NCBI RefSeq assembly: GCF_021012875.1
Contig: NZ_JAJMZJ010000005.1
Location: 1 to 64,000, forward strand
DNA: 64,000 bases
Direction: 5' to 3'
Source of the DNA: Peptoniphilus sp. KCTC 25270
GTDB taxonomy: Bacteria > Bacillota > Clostridia > Tissierellales > Peptoniphilaceae
The notes under the pieces are model-generated. The model was given only the letters and a program-made list of their open reading frames with translations. It had not been told where the DNA came from and made no database searches. Every line of letters starts with the position of its first letter. The first letter of the stretch is position 1. Positions 19,184 to 27,902 of the stretch are shown in pieces. Position numbers and translations under genes: made by a program.

Positions 19184-19833
19184 TGGAAGAAATTTTATCG
19201 ATTGTACTCCCAGCCATTCCACAGACGTTGATTTTGGTTTTTGGTTCCGCTTTCCTTTCCATTGTTTTCGGTATGCCTTTGGGAATTATTCTTACCTTAA
19301 CCCGACCAGGGGGATTGAATGAAAGAAGAGTTTTGTATTCGGTTTTAGATGGAATTGTAAACTTTTTACGCTCCGTTCCATTTATTATACTTATGTTAAT
19401 TTTAATTCCTGTTATGCGTATGATTACAGGAAAAGCCTATGGTACGGCTGCCACAGTGATTCCTTTAACAGTAGCTGCCATTCCATTTTTTGCGAGAATT
19501 TTAGAAAGCCATTTGATTAATGTAGACAAAGGCGTAATTGAAGCGGCTCAGTCTATGGGTTCAACAAAGGGCCAAATTATCTATCGTGTTTTAATTCCAG
19601 AAGCAATGCCACAAATTGTCAATGGGATAACGATGGTGATTATAAATTTAATTGGTTATTCTGCTATGGCAGGGGCCATTGGTGGTGGAGGTCTTGGAGA
19701 AGTAGCCGTTCGTTATGGATATACCTATAAGCGAATGGAAATTCTTTGGGCAGCCGTCATCTTAATTGTTGCATTGGTTCAAATTGTACAGTTTATCGGT
19801 ACGCGTTTGGAACAAAAAATAGACAAAAAATAG
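19183..19833 (+). CDS. metI: Methionine ABC transporter permease MetI
   Basis: A 216-residue permease with five hydrophobic segments. The EAA loop EAAQSMGSTKGQIIYRVLIPEA contacts the ATPase. Its ATG overlaps the metN TAA by one base. Family length is normal. Confidence 0.95.
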   Translation: MEEILSIVLPAIPQTLILVFGSAFLSIVFGMPLGIILTLTRPGGLNERRVLYSVLDGIVNFLRSVPFIILMLILIPVMRMITGKAYGTAATVIPLTVAAIPFFARILESHLINVDKGVIEAAQSMGSTKGQIIYRVLIPEAMPQIVNGITMVIINLIGYSAMAGAIGGGGLGEVAVRYGYTYKRMEILWAAVILIVALVQIVQFIGTRLEQKIDKK

Positions 19834-19845
19834 GAGGAAAAGGAA

Positions 19846-20688
19846 ATGAAAAAATTAGCTGGATTGTTATCTTTATCCCTTCTATTGGTAGGTTGTGGTG
19901 GAGCAAATACTGCCAACAATGCCAATACGGGAAATGGTGAAGCAGGTGCGGAAGCAGAAAATAATAAAATTGTTGTAGGGGTATCTCCCATGCCACATGG
20001 TGAAATTGTAGAGGCTTTACAACCACAATTTGAAGCGGCTGGATTGGAAGTAGAAGTAGTTACATTTGATGATTACGTTCAACCAAACGAACAATTGGCT
20101 GCAGGGGATTTAGATGCTAACTATTTCCAACATCAACCTTATTTGGATGAATTCACTCAACAAAATGATTTAGAATTAACTTCTATTGGAAACGTTCATA
20201 TTGAACCCATTGGATTCTATTCTGATAAAATCAAAAATTTAGATGAATTACAAGATGGAGATGAAGTCATTATTCCAAACGATCCAACCAATGGTGGACG
20301 TGCTTTGATTATGTTAGACAAGGCAGGAGTAATTCAATTAAAAGATAATACAAACCTTTCTTCTACAGAAAATGACATTGTAGAAAATCCTAAAAACTTG
20401 AAATTCCAAGCTTTAGAAGCACAAGGAATTCCAAATGTATATCAAGACGCTGCCTTAGCTGCTATTAACTCTAACTATGCTTTAGGCGCTGGACTAAATC
20501 CAGTAACCGATGCGGTATTGTTAGAAGATGCAGATTCTCCTTATGCAAATATTGTGGCCGTTCGCACTGGTGAAGAAGGACAAGAAAAATTCAAAAAATT
20601 TATGGAAGTTTTGAATTCAGCCGAAGCGAAAAAATTTATTGAAGAAAAATATCAAGGAGCAGTAATTCCTGCATTTGATGTACAATAA
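19846..20688 (+). CDS. metQ: Methionine-binding lipoprotein MetQ (NlpA family)
   Basis: A 280-residue solute-binding lipoprotein. The signal peptide ends in lipobox LLVG-Cys17, followed by a low-complexity Ala/Asn/Gly linker. The NlpA core starts at KIVVGVSPMPHGEI and includes DANYFQHQPYLDEF and PNDPTNGGRAL. Twelve bases downstream of metI, it completes the operon before a strong terminator. Confidence 0.95.
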   Translation: MKKLAGLLSLSLLLVGCGGANTANNANTGNGEAGAEAENNKIVVGVSPMPHGEIVEALQPQFEAAGLEVEVVTFDDYVQPNEQLAAGDLDANYFQHQPYLDEFTQQNDLELTSIGNVHIEPIGFYSDKIKNLDELQDGDEVIIPNDPTNGGRALIMLDKAGVIQLKDNTNLSSTENDIVENPKNLKFQALEAQGIPNVYQDAALAAINSNYALGAGLNPVTDAVLLEDADSPYANIVAVRTGEEGQEKFKKFMEVLNSAEAKKFIEEKYQGAVIPAFDVQ

Positions 20689-20693
20689 AAAAG

Positions 20694-20729
20694 ACAAGCT
20701 CAAGGATTTTCTTGGGCTTGTTTTATTTT
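20694..20729 (+). terminator. Terminator of metNIQ
   Basis: An 11-bp stem (20694-20704 with 20711-20721, one G-T pair) and a 6-nt loop followed by a T-rich tail. The next gene's ribosome-binding site lies directly after it. Confidence 0.85.
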
Positions 20730-20738
20730 GGAGGAAAT

Positions 20739-21596
20739 ATGAAAGACGAAAAAAGATATATTGGCTGTCATATGAGCCTTCCCAAAGGCTTTTTATGGAC
20801 GGCGAAAAAAGCCCAATCCATAGGAGGAAATACCTTCCAATTTTTTACTCGAAATCCTAGGGGGTCAAAGGCAAAACCTTTGGATTTAGAAGAAATAAAA
20901 AAATATGAAGAATGGAGAAAAACGGAAGATTTTGGTCCTCTTTTTGCCCATGGTTCTTATACGATGAACCTGGCATCGGCTAAAGAAGAGGTACGAACTT
21001 TTGCCTTTGAAACCATAAAAGATGATTTTTTGCGACTGGATCATTTGCCAAAAGATACAATTTATGTGTTTCATCCAGGATCTCATACGGGGCAAGGCTC
21101 CCAAAAAGGGATGGATTGGATTGTTCAATCCTTAAAAGAATTAAAACCCCTTATGGAGGGGAAGAAAATTTCCTTAGAAGGAATGAGTGGAAAAGGAACA
21201 GAAATAGGAAGATCCTTTGAAGAACTTCAAGGGATTTTACAAGAAGTGGATTCAAAGGATCTAGGAATTGTATTGGATACGGCCCATTTGTTTGGAGCGG
21301 GATACGATATTGTTCATGATTTAGATGGAGTTTTGGAAGAGTTAGACGAAAAAATTGGATTGGAGAAAGTCAATGGAATTCACTTAAACGATTCCATTGC
21401 TCCCTTTGGCTCCAATAAAGATCGTCATGGAATTCTAGGGGAAGGGCTGATTGGAATGGAAGCTTTATCCCGCTTTGTTTCTCATCCAAAACTGAAACAT
21501 TTGCCCATGAATTTGGAAACCCCAGGAGAGGATGAAGATCATAAAAAAGAGATTAGTCTTCTTCGGGAAGCTTTGTTCCATCTCCAAAATAACTAG
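20739..21596 (+). CDS. nfo: Deoxyribonuclease IV (AP endonuclease Nfo)
   Basis: A 285-residue TIM-barrel metal enzyme that cuts at abasic sites in base-excision repair. Typical segments are GCHMSLPKGF at the N terminus, LDTAHLFGAGYD and GIHLNDS, which supply zinc ligands. ATG 20739 is chosen because GGAGG lies just upstream; an earlier in-frame start falls inside the metQ terminator. The 3' end overlaps the convergent glpK by 44 bp. Confidence 0.94.
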   Translation: MKDEKRYIGCHMSLPKGFLWTAKKAQSIGGNTFQFFTRNPRGSKAKPLDLEEIKKYEEWRKTEDFGPLFAHGSYTMNLASAKEEVRTFAFETIKDDFLRLDHLPKDTIYVFHPGSHTGQGSQKGMDWIVQSLKELKPLMEGKKISLEGMSGKGTEIGRSFEELQGILQEVDSKDLGIVLDTAHLFGAGYDIVHDLDGVLEELDEKIGLEKVNGIHLNDSIAPFGSNKDRHGILGEGLIGMEALSRFVSHPKLKHLPMNLETPGEDEDHKKEISLLREALFHLQNN

Positions 21597-23064
21597 CGGT
21601 TTTAATGGCATTGTGCCAACGAGACAAAATTTCATTTCTTGTTGAAAGATCCATATTCGGTGTGAAGATTGTATTGTCTTCACACATTTTTTTTATTTCT
21701 TCTGTATCTTTATAGAGTCCAACGCCCAATCCGGCCATAAAACAGGCACCTAAAGCCGTACTTTCTAAAGTTTTACTTCTTTGGACTTCCTCTTGCAAGA
21801 TATTTGCTTGGAATTCTAGTAAGAATTCATTTTTTGCCACGCCTCCATCTACTTTTAAGAGAGAATGCTCTATGCCACTATCTAATTCCATGGCGTGAAT
21901 AACATCATAGGACATAAGGGCGATGGATTCTAAAGTAGCTCGTACAATGTGTTCTTTTTTCGTTCCGTTGGACAAACCCAAAAGAGTGCCACGAGCATTA
22001 GAATCCCAATAAGGAGTTCCCAAACCAGTAAAGGCGGGGACAAAGAAAACCCCATTTGTATCCTCGACAGATTGGGCCATTTTTTCGCTATCTTCTGGTT
22101 TTTCAATAAAATTCATTTCATTTTTTAGCCAAGAAATAGCAGAGCCACAAGTGAAGATAGATCCTTCCAAAGCATAGGAAATTTCTCCCTTTAATTTCCA
22201 GGCAATACTTGTTAAAAGTCCGTGTTGGCTAAAGATCGGTTCTCCTCCCGTATTCATTAAGACAAAAGCTCCCGTTCCGTAGGTATTTTTTACTTCTCCT
22301 TTATCAAAACACATTTGACCAAAAAGAGCGGCTTGTTGATCTCCTAAGATTCCAGAAATTGGAATGGAACGACCAAACAATTGAGGATCGCTTTCTCCAA
22401 ATAAGGCGTTGCTATCTTTAACTTCAGGCAAAATTTCTTTTGGAATATCCAAAAGTTCTAAAATTTCCTCATCCCATTTTTCCTCTACAATGTTATAAAG
22501 CATCGTGCGACAAGCATTAGAAGGGTCTGTAGCATGAACTTTCCCGCCGGTTAAATGGTACAATAAATAGGAATCTACGGTTCCAAAAGCCAATTCCCCT
22601 TTTTTTGCCCGTTCATAGGATCCAGGAACGGCATCGAGAATGTATTTGATTTTGGTAGCAGAAAAATAGGCATCAATAACCAAACCAGTTTTTTCTCGAA
22701 TGGCATTGGTATATCCCTTTTTCTTTAATTCTTCTGCCTGATCTGCGGTTCTTCTACATTGCCAAACAATAGCGTTATAAATAGGCTCCCCGGTTTTTCG
22801 ATCCCAAACAATGGTTGTTTCCCTTTGATTGGTAATTCCAATGGCAGCGATGGATTCTCGAGGAATATTTCCTTGAACAATGGCTTCAACGGCCATAGCC
22901 AAAGTAGTAGAAACAATTTCTTTTGGATTTTGTTCCACCCAACCAGGATGGGGAAAAAATTGTTGGAATTCCTTCTGAGCAACGGAATGAATGTTTCCCA
23001 ATTGATCAAATAATATAGCTCGGTTACTAGTTGTTCCAGCATCTAAAGCCAAAATATATTTCAT
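21553..23064 (-). CDS. glpK: Glycerol kinase
   Basis: A 503-residue FGGY-family kinase making glycerol 3-phosphate from glycerol and ATP. Signatures include ALDAGTTSNRAILFD at the N terminus, GWVEQNPKEI, GDQQAALFGQ and TYGTGAFVLMNTG. In HPr-regulated Firmicute enzymes a His-containing YHFYG-like loop precedes the IPI(A/S)G...GDQQ motif. Here it reads PQLFG (227-231), so PTS phosphorylation is unlikely (inference from alignment by eye). No glpF or glpD is nearby. It overlaps convergent nfo. Confidence 0.96.
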   Translation of the reverse strand: MKYILALDAGTTSNRAILFDQLGNIHSVAQKEFQQFFPHPGWVEQNPKEIVSTTLAMAVEAIVQGNIPRESIAAIGITNQRETTIVWDRKTGEPIYNAIVWQCRRTADQAEELKKKGYTNAIREKTGLVIDAYFSATKIKYILDAVPGSYERAKKGELAFGTVDSYLLYHLTGGKVHATDPSNACRTMLYNIVEEKWDEEILELLDIPKEILPEVKDSNALFGESDPQLFGRSIPISGILGDQQAALFGQMCFDKGEVKNTYGTGAFVLMNTGGEPIFSQHGLLTSIAWKLKGEISYALEGSIFTCGSAISWLKNEMNFIEKPEDSEKMAQSVEDTNGVFFVPAFTGLGTPYWDSNARGTLLGLSNGTKKEHIVRATLESIALMSYDVIHAMELDSGIEHSLLKVDGGVAKNEFLLEFQANILQEEVQRSKTLESTALGACFMAGLGVGLYKDTEEIKKMCEDNTIFTPNMDLSTRNEILSRWHNAIKTASYFGDGTKLPEED

Positions 23065-23115
23065 AATCTCCTCCTTTTTCCTTTTATTGTATCATGATGA
23101 GGAAAAATATGTTTT

Positions 23116-23145
23116 TTGAAAATATTTTTTGAAATTGGGTATAAA
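23116..23145 (+). promoter_or_regulatory. Promoter of the zinc metallopeptidase gene
   Basis: TTGAAA (23116-23121), 18-bp spacer, TATAAA (23140-23145), 28 bp before the chosen start codon. Confidence 0.6.
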
Positions 23146-23173
23146 AGTAGAACTAGGAATGAGGAGGAAAGGT

Positions 23174-24025
23174 ATGAAATTTCAAGGGAGAAGACAGAGT
23201 AGAAATATAAGTCGAAGAGGAAGTAGCGGCGGAGGATTTCCCGTTGGTGGCGGTTTAGGAATTGGTGGTTTGATTATTGTTGTGCTCTTTACCTTATTAA
23301 CAGGGGGAAATTTAGGCGATATTATGGGATCTACAACCCAACCCAATCGCCAAATTGAACAATCAGAAAACAACGAACAAAGCGATAAACTCTATGAATT
23401 TACCTCTGTTGTTTTGGCCGATACAGAAGACGTTTGGGGATCTTTGTTTCAAAATATGGGAAGAGAATATACTCCACCACAAACGACCATTTATAGTGGA
23501 GCCGTACAAAGTGGCTGTGGATTCGCCTCCTCTCAAGTAGGACCCTTTTATTGTTCGGCGGATAAAACCGTATATTTGGACTTAACTTTTTACAATGATT
23601 TGCAAAATAAATATGGAGCCGCTGGAGATTTTGCCTTTGCTTATGTAATTGCCCATGAAGTAGGACATCACGTTCAACAGGAATTGGGAATTTTATCTCA
23701 AGTTCAACAAATTCAACAACGAGTATCTCAAACCCAAGCCAATCAATGGAATGTAGCCATGGAATTACAAGCCGATTATTTGGCAGGAGTAGTAGCCCAT
23801 CATCAGGATGCTGCAGGTTATTTGGATCCAGGAGACATTGAAGAAGCCATGCAAGCAACCATTGCGGTTGGAGACGATACGATTCAAAAACGAGCCCAAG
23901 GTCATGTTGTACCAGATTCTTTTACTCACGGTTCTGCCGCTCAGAGAAAAGAATGGTATATGAAAGGTTATAATGCAGGAGATTTAAGAGAATGGGATTC
24001 TTATACTGCCTTAGGTTTGCAATAG
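23174..24025 (+). CDS. Neutral zinc metallopeptidase, YpfJ family
   Basis: A 283-residue membrane-anchored protein. An Arg-rich N terminus and Gly-rich stretch are followed by one membrane segment (about 26-43). A predicted extracellular domain carries the zinc motif HEVGH (161-165) and the third-ligand region MELQADYLAG. It matches the 'putative neutral zinc metallopeptidase' family (YpfJ), whose substrates are unknown. Start ATG 23174 follows GAGGAGGAA; an upstream in-frame start would lack a good site. Confidence 0.88.
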   Translation: MKFQGRRQSRNISRRGSSGGGFPVGGGLGIGGLIIVVLFTLLTGGNLGDIMGSTTQPNRQIEQSENNEQSDKLYEFTSVVLADTEDVWGSLFQNMGREYTPPQTTIYSGAVQSGCGFASSQVGPFYCSADKTVYLDLTFYNDLQNKYGAAGDFAFAYVIAHEVGHHVQQELGILSQVQQIQQRVSQTQANQWNVAMELQADYLAGVVAHHQDAAGYLDPGDIEEAMQATIAVGDDTIQKRAQGHVVPDSFTHGSAAQRKEWYMKGYNAGDLREWDSYTALGLQ

Positions 24026-24038
24026 AAAGGATTTTTAC

Positions 24039-24185
24039 ATGAAATATTTTGTTTCCCTATTTGCCCTATACGCCTATGTAGTGGCTTTAATTGGAAAATT
24101 TTTGTTATTCCTTCTCGTTTCCACAGGATTCGTTCGTTGGAATAAAAACCGAAAATCCATAAAAAAATACAAAAGAACCTTCTAA
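24039..24185 (+). CDS. Small single-span membrane protein
   Basis: A 48-residue open reading frame starting 13 bp after the metallopeptidase stop with AAAGGA spaced 7 bp from ATG. Residues 3-30 are hydrophobic and the tail (WNKNRKSIKKYKRTF) is strongly basic, as expected for a one-span protein with a cytoplasmic tail. The stop codon lies inside a terminator hairpin. No family recognised; it may be co-expressed with the peptidase. Confidence 0.45.
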   Translation: MKYFVSLFALYAYVVALIGKFLLFLLVSTGFVRWNKNRKSIKKYKRTF

Positions 24186-24205
24186 ATTTAGAAGGCTCTT
24201 TTTTT
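24174..24205 (+). terminator. Terminator after the small membrane protein
   Basis: Perfect 18-bp palindrome (24178-24195) extended by AGA/TCT and followed by T8; rightward. Confidence 0.85.
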
Positions 24206-24216
24206 ATTTATGAAAA

Positions 24217-24239
24217 AACCGCCACAAATTGTGACGGTT
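24217..24239 (-). terminator. Terminator of chromate-transporter operon
   Basis: Inverted repeat AACCG...CGGTT with an inner CACAA/TTGTG stem and one mismatch. On the minus strand it is followed by T6, immediately after the leftward operon. Confidence 0.75.
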
Positions 24240-24243
24240 CTTT

Positions 24244-24801
24244 TTACGGAAGGAAAACAGCAAGGAGAATTCCCAATAGACCTCCAAGTCCTACTAAGGG
24301 AATGAGGTTTATTTTTTTGCTTCCATAACCAAGAATTCCAATAATAAAACAAATAGCTGCGATAGGATTTATGGAATGGAGAGAAAATACCCCATAAAAT
24401 ACGGAATTTTGAAGCATGGACAAAGAAGCAATCAATATAAGGCCAACGATTCCTGGACGAATTCCACTGAGGATTTTATCCAAAAGAGGAAATTTTTTGT
24501 TTTTTGTAAAAAGAAAATAACCAAGAATCATCATTAAAATACATTGAGGAGTTACCGATCCGATCGTTGCTACAATGGATCCAGGAACACCAGCAACTCT
24601 TGATCCCACAAAAGTAGCGGAATTAATAAAAATTGGTCCAGGCGTCATTTGAGAAATAGAAACCAGATCGGTAAATTCCGTCATGGTAATCCATCCTCTT
24701 TCTTCCACGATAAATTGTTGAATGAGAGGCAATACGGCGTATCCCCCTCCAAAAGCTAGAATTCCTATTTTTAAGAATTCAAAATAGAGTAAAAGGAGCA
24801 T
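24244..24801 (-). CDS. chrA: Chromate transporter, CHR-domain half (second)
   Basis: A 185-residue single-CHR-domain membrane protein with the family signature FGGGYAVLPLIQQFIVEERGW near the N terminus and the MTPGP motif about residue 53. Short CHR proteins normally act as pairs. The partner half is at 25834-26394, but an EIIC-like gene lies between the two. Substrate may be chromate, sulfate or another anion; it cannot be told from sequence. Confidence 0.88.
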   Translation of the reverse strand: MLLLLYFEFLKIGILAFGGGYAVLPLIQQFIVEERGWITMTEFTDLVSISQMTPGPIFINSATFVGSRVAGVPGSIVATIGSVTPQCILMMILGYFLFTKNKKFPLLDKILSGIRPGIVGLILIASLSMLQNSVFYGVFSLHSINPIAAICFIIGILGYGSKKINLIPLVGLGGLLGILLAVFLP

Positions 24802-24817
24802 AGGTCATCCTTTCTAA

Positions 24818-25837
24818 TTAGCTAGAGAGTTTCATATCTCCGTCTTTAATCCAATGTTTCTTATGCATTACGAAATAAATGGCGTAAGATAAAATAGCCG
24901 GCAATACAATTTGCAATAAAACAATTTGGAAAACCAATTGTCCCGTAGGAATTTTTCCTACCATGGCGTTAAAAGTACCAATTTGTCCCACCAAACCAGA
25001 AGTTCCCATACCAGATCCTAAAGGGGTGTTTTCCATTTTGTAGAGTACTGTTGCCAAAGGGCCTAGTAAAAAAGAAGCTAAAGTAGGGGGAATCCAAATT
25101 TTTGGATTGCGAACAATGTTTGGCATTTGTAACATACTCGTTCCCAAACCTTGGGCAACGAGTCCTTGAATTCCGTTGTCTTTGAAGGAAATAACAGCGA
25201 AACCAACCATTTGGGCACAACAGCCTATGGTGGCGGCTCCTCCAGCAATTCCAGAAAGAGACAACATCATACAAATAGCAGCACTGGAAATTGGTAGAGT
25301 TAAAGCAATTCCTACAATGGTAGAAACCAAAGCTCCCATAATCAAAGGTTGCTGATTGGTAGAAATCATAATGAGTTCCCCAATGGAGGTCATTAACATT
25401 TGAATATATGGACCGATAAAAGTAGAAATGGTCATCCCAACAAGAACGGTTACAACGGGAGTAATAACAATATCAATTTTGGTTTCTTTACTAACGACCT
25501 TCCCTAGTTCTGTGGCAAAAATCGTAGCAATATAGACGCCAATGGGGCCTCCCAGTTCATAAGCTCCTACACCGACAACGGCAGAGGCAAAGAGTACCAA
25601 TTGTGGCGCTTGTAAGGCGTAGGCAATGGAAACGGCAATGGCTGCTCCTGTGGCTTGTTGGGTAATGGGCCAAACAACATCAGTCAAATAGGCGATTCCT
25701 AATTGTTGGCCAATGGTATTTAGAATGGTTCCTACCAAAAGGGAAGCAAAAAGACCGTAGGCCATGGCTCCCAATGCGTCAATAAAATAAGTCTTTGCTG
25801 ACACATGAATGTTTTTTCTTTCTAAAAAAGCTTTCAT
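24818..25837 (-). CDS. EIIC-like permease (PTS_EIIC_2 family)
   Basis: A 339-residue polytopic protein with about ten hydrophobic segments. It resembles the 'PTS sugar transporter subunit IIC' PTS_EIIC_2 group, with motifs such as QQATGAAIAVSIAYALQAPQLVLFASA and GGAATIGCCAQMVGFAV. No EIIA/EIIB domains are attached or nearby, so a true phosphotransferase function is doubtful. It overlaps the upstream chromate-transporter half by 4 bp and lies 16 bp before the other half, so all three are one operon. Substrate unknown. Confidence 0.8.
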   Translation of the reverse strand: MKAFLERKNIHVSAKTYFIDALGAMAYGLFASLLVGTILNTIGQQLGIAYLTDVVWPITQQATGAAIAVSIAYALQAPQLVLFASAVVGVGAYELGGPIGVYIATIFATELGKVVSKETKIDIVITPVVTVLVGMTISTFIGPYIQMLMTSIGELIMISTNQQPLIMGALVSTIVGIALTLPISSAAICMMLSLSGIAGGAATIGCCAQMVGFAVISFKDNGIQGLVAQGLGTSMLQMPNIVRNPKIWIPPTLASFLLGPLATVLYKMENTPLGSGMGTSGLVGQIGTFNAMVGKIPTGQLVFQIVLLQIVLPAILSYAIYFVMHKKHWIKDGDMKLSS

Positions 25838-26394
25838 TCTGTTTTCTCCTTATGTAACGAATGACTAACGATTCCTAAAATTCCTAGAATCAAAACAATA
25901 AACCCTGTATTCAAATGGGTGAAATACCCCGCTAAAAAAGAAAAAATCATCAAAAGTGCAGAAAAAATAGGATTTTTTTCCAAAGAGACTTTTCCTAGCT
26001 GAAAAACCGTAACCAGAAGGACAGCTGAAATGACACCACTGATTCCAACCAAAGCGTTACTTATATAAAAATTGCTACGAAATTTGCTGTAATATACACT
26101 GACGATGGAAATAATAACCAAACACGGAAGAATGGAGGCAAACATGGCCACAAAACCACCAATGGGTCCGCGAAGTTTATATCCTGTTAAAAGAGAAGTA
26201 GAAATAGCCATTGCTCCAGGACCCGACTGGGCCAAGGAAGCCAAATCTAACATTTCTTCATCATCGATAGATTGTTTTTTCGTTACAAACTCATCTCGAA
26301 TCATGGCAATAATAGTAAATCCTCCACCAAATGTAAAGGTATTGATTTTTAGAAATGTCCAAAAAATTTCTAACAAAGATATTGATTTTTTCAC
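25834..26394 (-). CDS. chrA: Chromate transporter, CHR-domain half (first), GTG start
   Basis: A 186-residue CHR-domain protein with TFGGGFTIIAMIRDEFV near the N terminus and SGPGAMAIS at about residue 53, the counterpart of MTPGP in the other half. GTG 26394 is the start; GGGGG lies 5 bp upstream. First gene of the operon, driven by a promoter at 26419-26447. Confidence 0.88.
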   Translation of the reverse strand: MKKSISLLEIFWTFLKINTFTFGGGFTIIAMIRDEFVTKKQSIDDEEMLDLASLAQSGPGAMAISTSLLTGYKLRGPIGGFVAMFASILPCLVIISIVSVYYSKFRSNFYISNALVGISGVISAVLLVTVFQLGKVSLEKNPIFSALLMIFSFLAGYFTHLNTGFIVLILGILGIVSHSLHKEKTE

Positions 26395-26418
26395 ATTTTC
26401 CCCCTTTTCCTAACCTAT

Positions 26419-26447
26419 AGTATACTTGATTGGCTCACCTTGTACAA
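26419..26447 (-). promoter_or_regulatory. Promoter of chromate-transporter operon
   Basis: On the minus strand TTGTAC (26447-26442), 17-bp spacer, TATACT (26424-26419). The -35 element lies within a perfect 12-bp palindrome (26438-26449). Confidence 0.75.
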
Positions 26448-26449
26448 GG
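26438..26449. promoter_or_regulatory. Palindrome CCTTGTACAAGG, possible operator
   Basis: A perfect 12-bp palindrome over the -35 box of the leftward operon and about 45 bp before proC. It is well placed for a repressor acting on one or both divergent units. No candidate regulator is adjacent. Confidence 0.45.
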
Positions 26450-26492
26450 GTAGTAGGTATGATAGGATAATCAGAAGGGAGTGAGAAATTTT

Positions 26493-27266
26493 ATGAAAAT
26501 AGGAATAATTGGTTTAGGAAATATGGGACGCTCTTTTGCAAAGGCTTTTGTAAAAGGGGGCTATTCAGTGGTTGCCTCTACTAGACACCCTGAAAAAGAA
26601 AAAGAATTAAATGAATTTATTACTTTATATAACGACAATAAAAAAGTGGCAGAAGAAGCCGAAATCTTATTTTTTGCTGTAAAACCCTATCAATTGGAAG
26701 AAGTCATGGATGAAGTACGCTCTTCTTTAGGCAATCCTTTGATTGTTAGTATGGCGGTAGGAAAATCTTTGGATTGGATACAGGAAACATTGGGAGATTT
26801 TGGAATTTTACGGATTATGCCAAACACTCCTGTAGCCGTAGGAAAAGGGGTTACAGTTTATACGGCCAATGAAGAAGTTACTGATAGTCAAAGAATGCAA
26901 TTTAGAGAAATCATGCAATATACGGGAGAAATTAAAGAAATCCAAGAAACAGAAATGAATGTATTTAGTGCGGTTTCAGGTTCTCTTCCTGCTTTTGTGG
27001 CTATGATGATAGAAGGATTAAGTGACGGAGCGGTTCATGAGGGAATGAAACGACAAGATAGTTACGAAACCATAGCCAATACAATCATCGGAACCTGTAC
27101 TCTTCTTTTGGAAGAAGGATTGCAACCAGGGGTATTAAAAGATCAGGTTACCTCTCCAGGTGGAACAACCATTGAAGGGGTTCGGGTATTGGAAGAAAAA
27201 GGGGTTCGTGGTGCCTTTATGGAATCCATCATTGGAACCGTAGATAAAAACAAGGAAATCGGGTAA
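26493..27266 (+). CDS. proC: Pyrroline-5-carboxylate reductase
   Basis: A 257-residue NAD(P)H enzyme for the last step of proline synthesis. The Rossmann motif GIIGLGNMG is at the N terminus. The C-terminal signature region VTSPGGTTIEGVRVLEEKGVRGAFMESI is complete. ATG 26493 is preferred, with AGAAGGGAG upstream; a GTG 12 bp earlier sits within that ribosome-binding site. Confidence 0.94.
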   Translation: MKIGIIGLGNMGRSFAKAFVKGGYSVVASTRHPEKEKELNEFITLYNDNKKVAEEAEILFFAVKPYQLEEVMDEVRSSLGNPLIVSMAVGKSLDWIQETLGDFGILRIMPNTPVAVGKGVTVYTANEEVTDSQRMQFREIMQYTGEIKEIQETEMNVFSAVSGSLPAFVAMMIEGLSDGAVHEGMKRQDSYETIANTIIGTCTLLLEEGLQPGVLKDQVTSPGGTTIEGVRVLEEKGVRGAFMESIIGTVDKNKEIG

Positions 27267-27303
27267 GCTTTACAAGAGAGCTTTTGAAAGGGAGGTAGAT
27301 TCT

Positions 27304-27876
27304 ATGAAACGTTTGGCCGTGTTTTTTGCGGAAGGATTTGAAGATATTGAAGCACTAACGGTGGTGGATTTTTGTCGAAGAGCAGGCATTGAAGTAGATA
27401 CAATATCTATAAGGGAAGAAAAAGAAGTTGTATCGGCTCATAATGTTACGATTGTAGTAGATAAAACAATAGGAGAAGTCCAATCTTCAGATTACGATGG
27501 AATGTATTTGCCAGGAGGACTCCCAGGAGCTACCAATTTAGCAGAGAGCCCAGAGGTTTTGGATATTTTAAGAGAAGCAAAAGAGAAAGATTTATACATT
27601 GGGGCGATTTGTGCCGCTCCTTTGGTCTTAGATACCCTCGGTTATTTAGAAGATGGAAAATTCATCTGTTATCCTGGATTTGAAGAAAATCTAAAGGCGA
27701 AACCAGATGGAACTCGCACTTCTATTGAAAATGGAAAAATTTTAACAGGAATGGGACCGGCTTTTGCCATGGAATTTGCTTTTCTCTGGATTGAAAAATT
27801 AATGGGAGAAGAAAAAGCGGAAGAAATCAAAGAGGAAACTTTGTATTCTATTTTAATGGAAAAAAAAGAGAAATAA
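27304..27876 (+). CDS. DJ-1/PfpI family protein (YajL/ThiJ type)
   Basis: A 190-residue class I glutamine-amidotransferase-like protein. The nucleophile-elbow cysteine is in GAICAAP (about residue 103), with an acidic residue in the FAEGFEDIEA segment near the N terminus, as in DJ-1/YajL. These proteins are linked to protection from carbonyl or oxidative damage. It is between proC and a MATE exporter, closely spaced. Confidence 0.9.
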   Translation: MKRLAVFFAEGFEDIEALTVVDFCRRAGIEVDTISIREEKEVVSAHNVTIVVDKTIGEVQSSDYDGMYLPGGLPGATNLAESPEVLDILREAKEKDLYIGAICAAPLVLDTLGYLEDGKFICYPGFEENLKAKPDGTRTSIENGKILTGMGPAFAMEFAFLWIEKLMGEEKAEEIKEETLYSILMEKKEK

Positions 27877-27902
27877 GATAGAAAAAAGGGGGCGATAATG
27901 GA

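Noticed and set aside
26420-26425. GTATAC as another GntR operator
   Set aside because: Here GTATAC is part of the TATACT -10 element of a good leftward promoter, and the flanks do not match CTTGTATACAAG.
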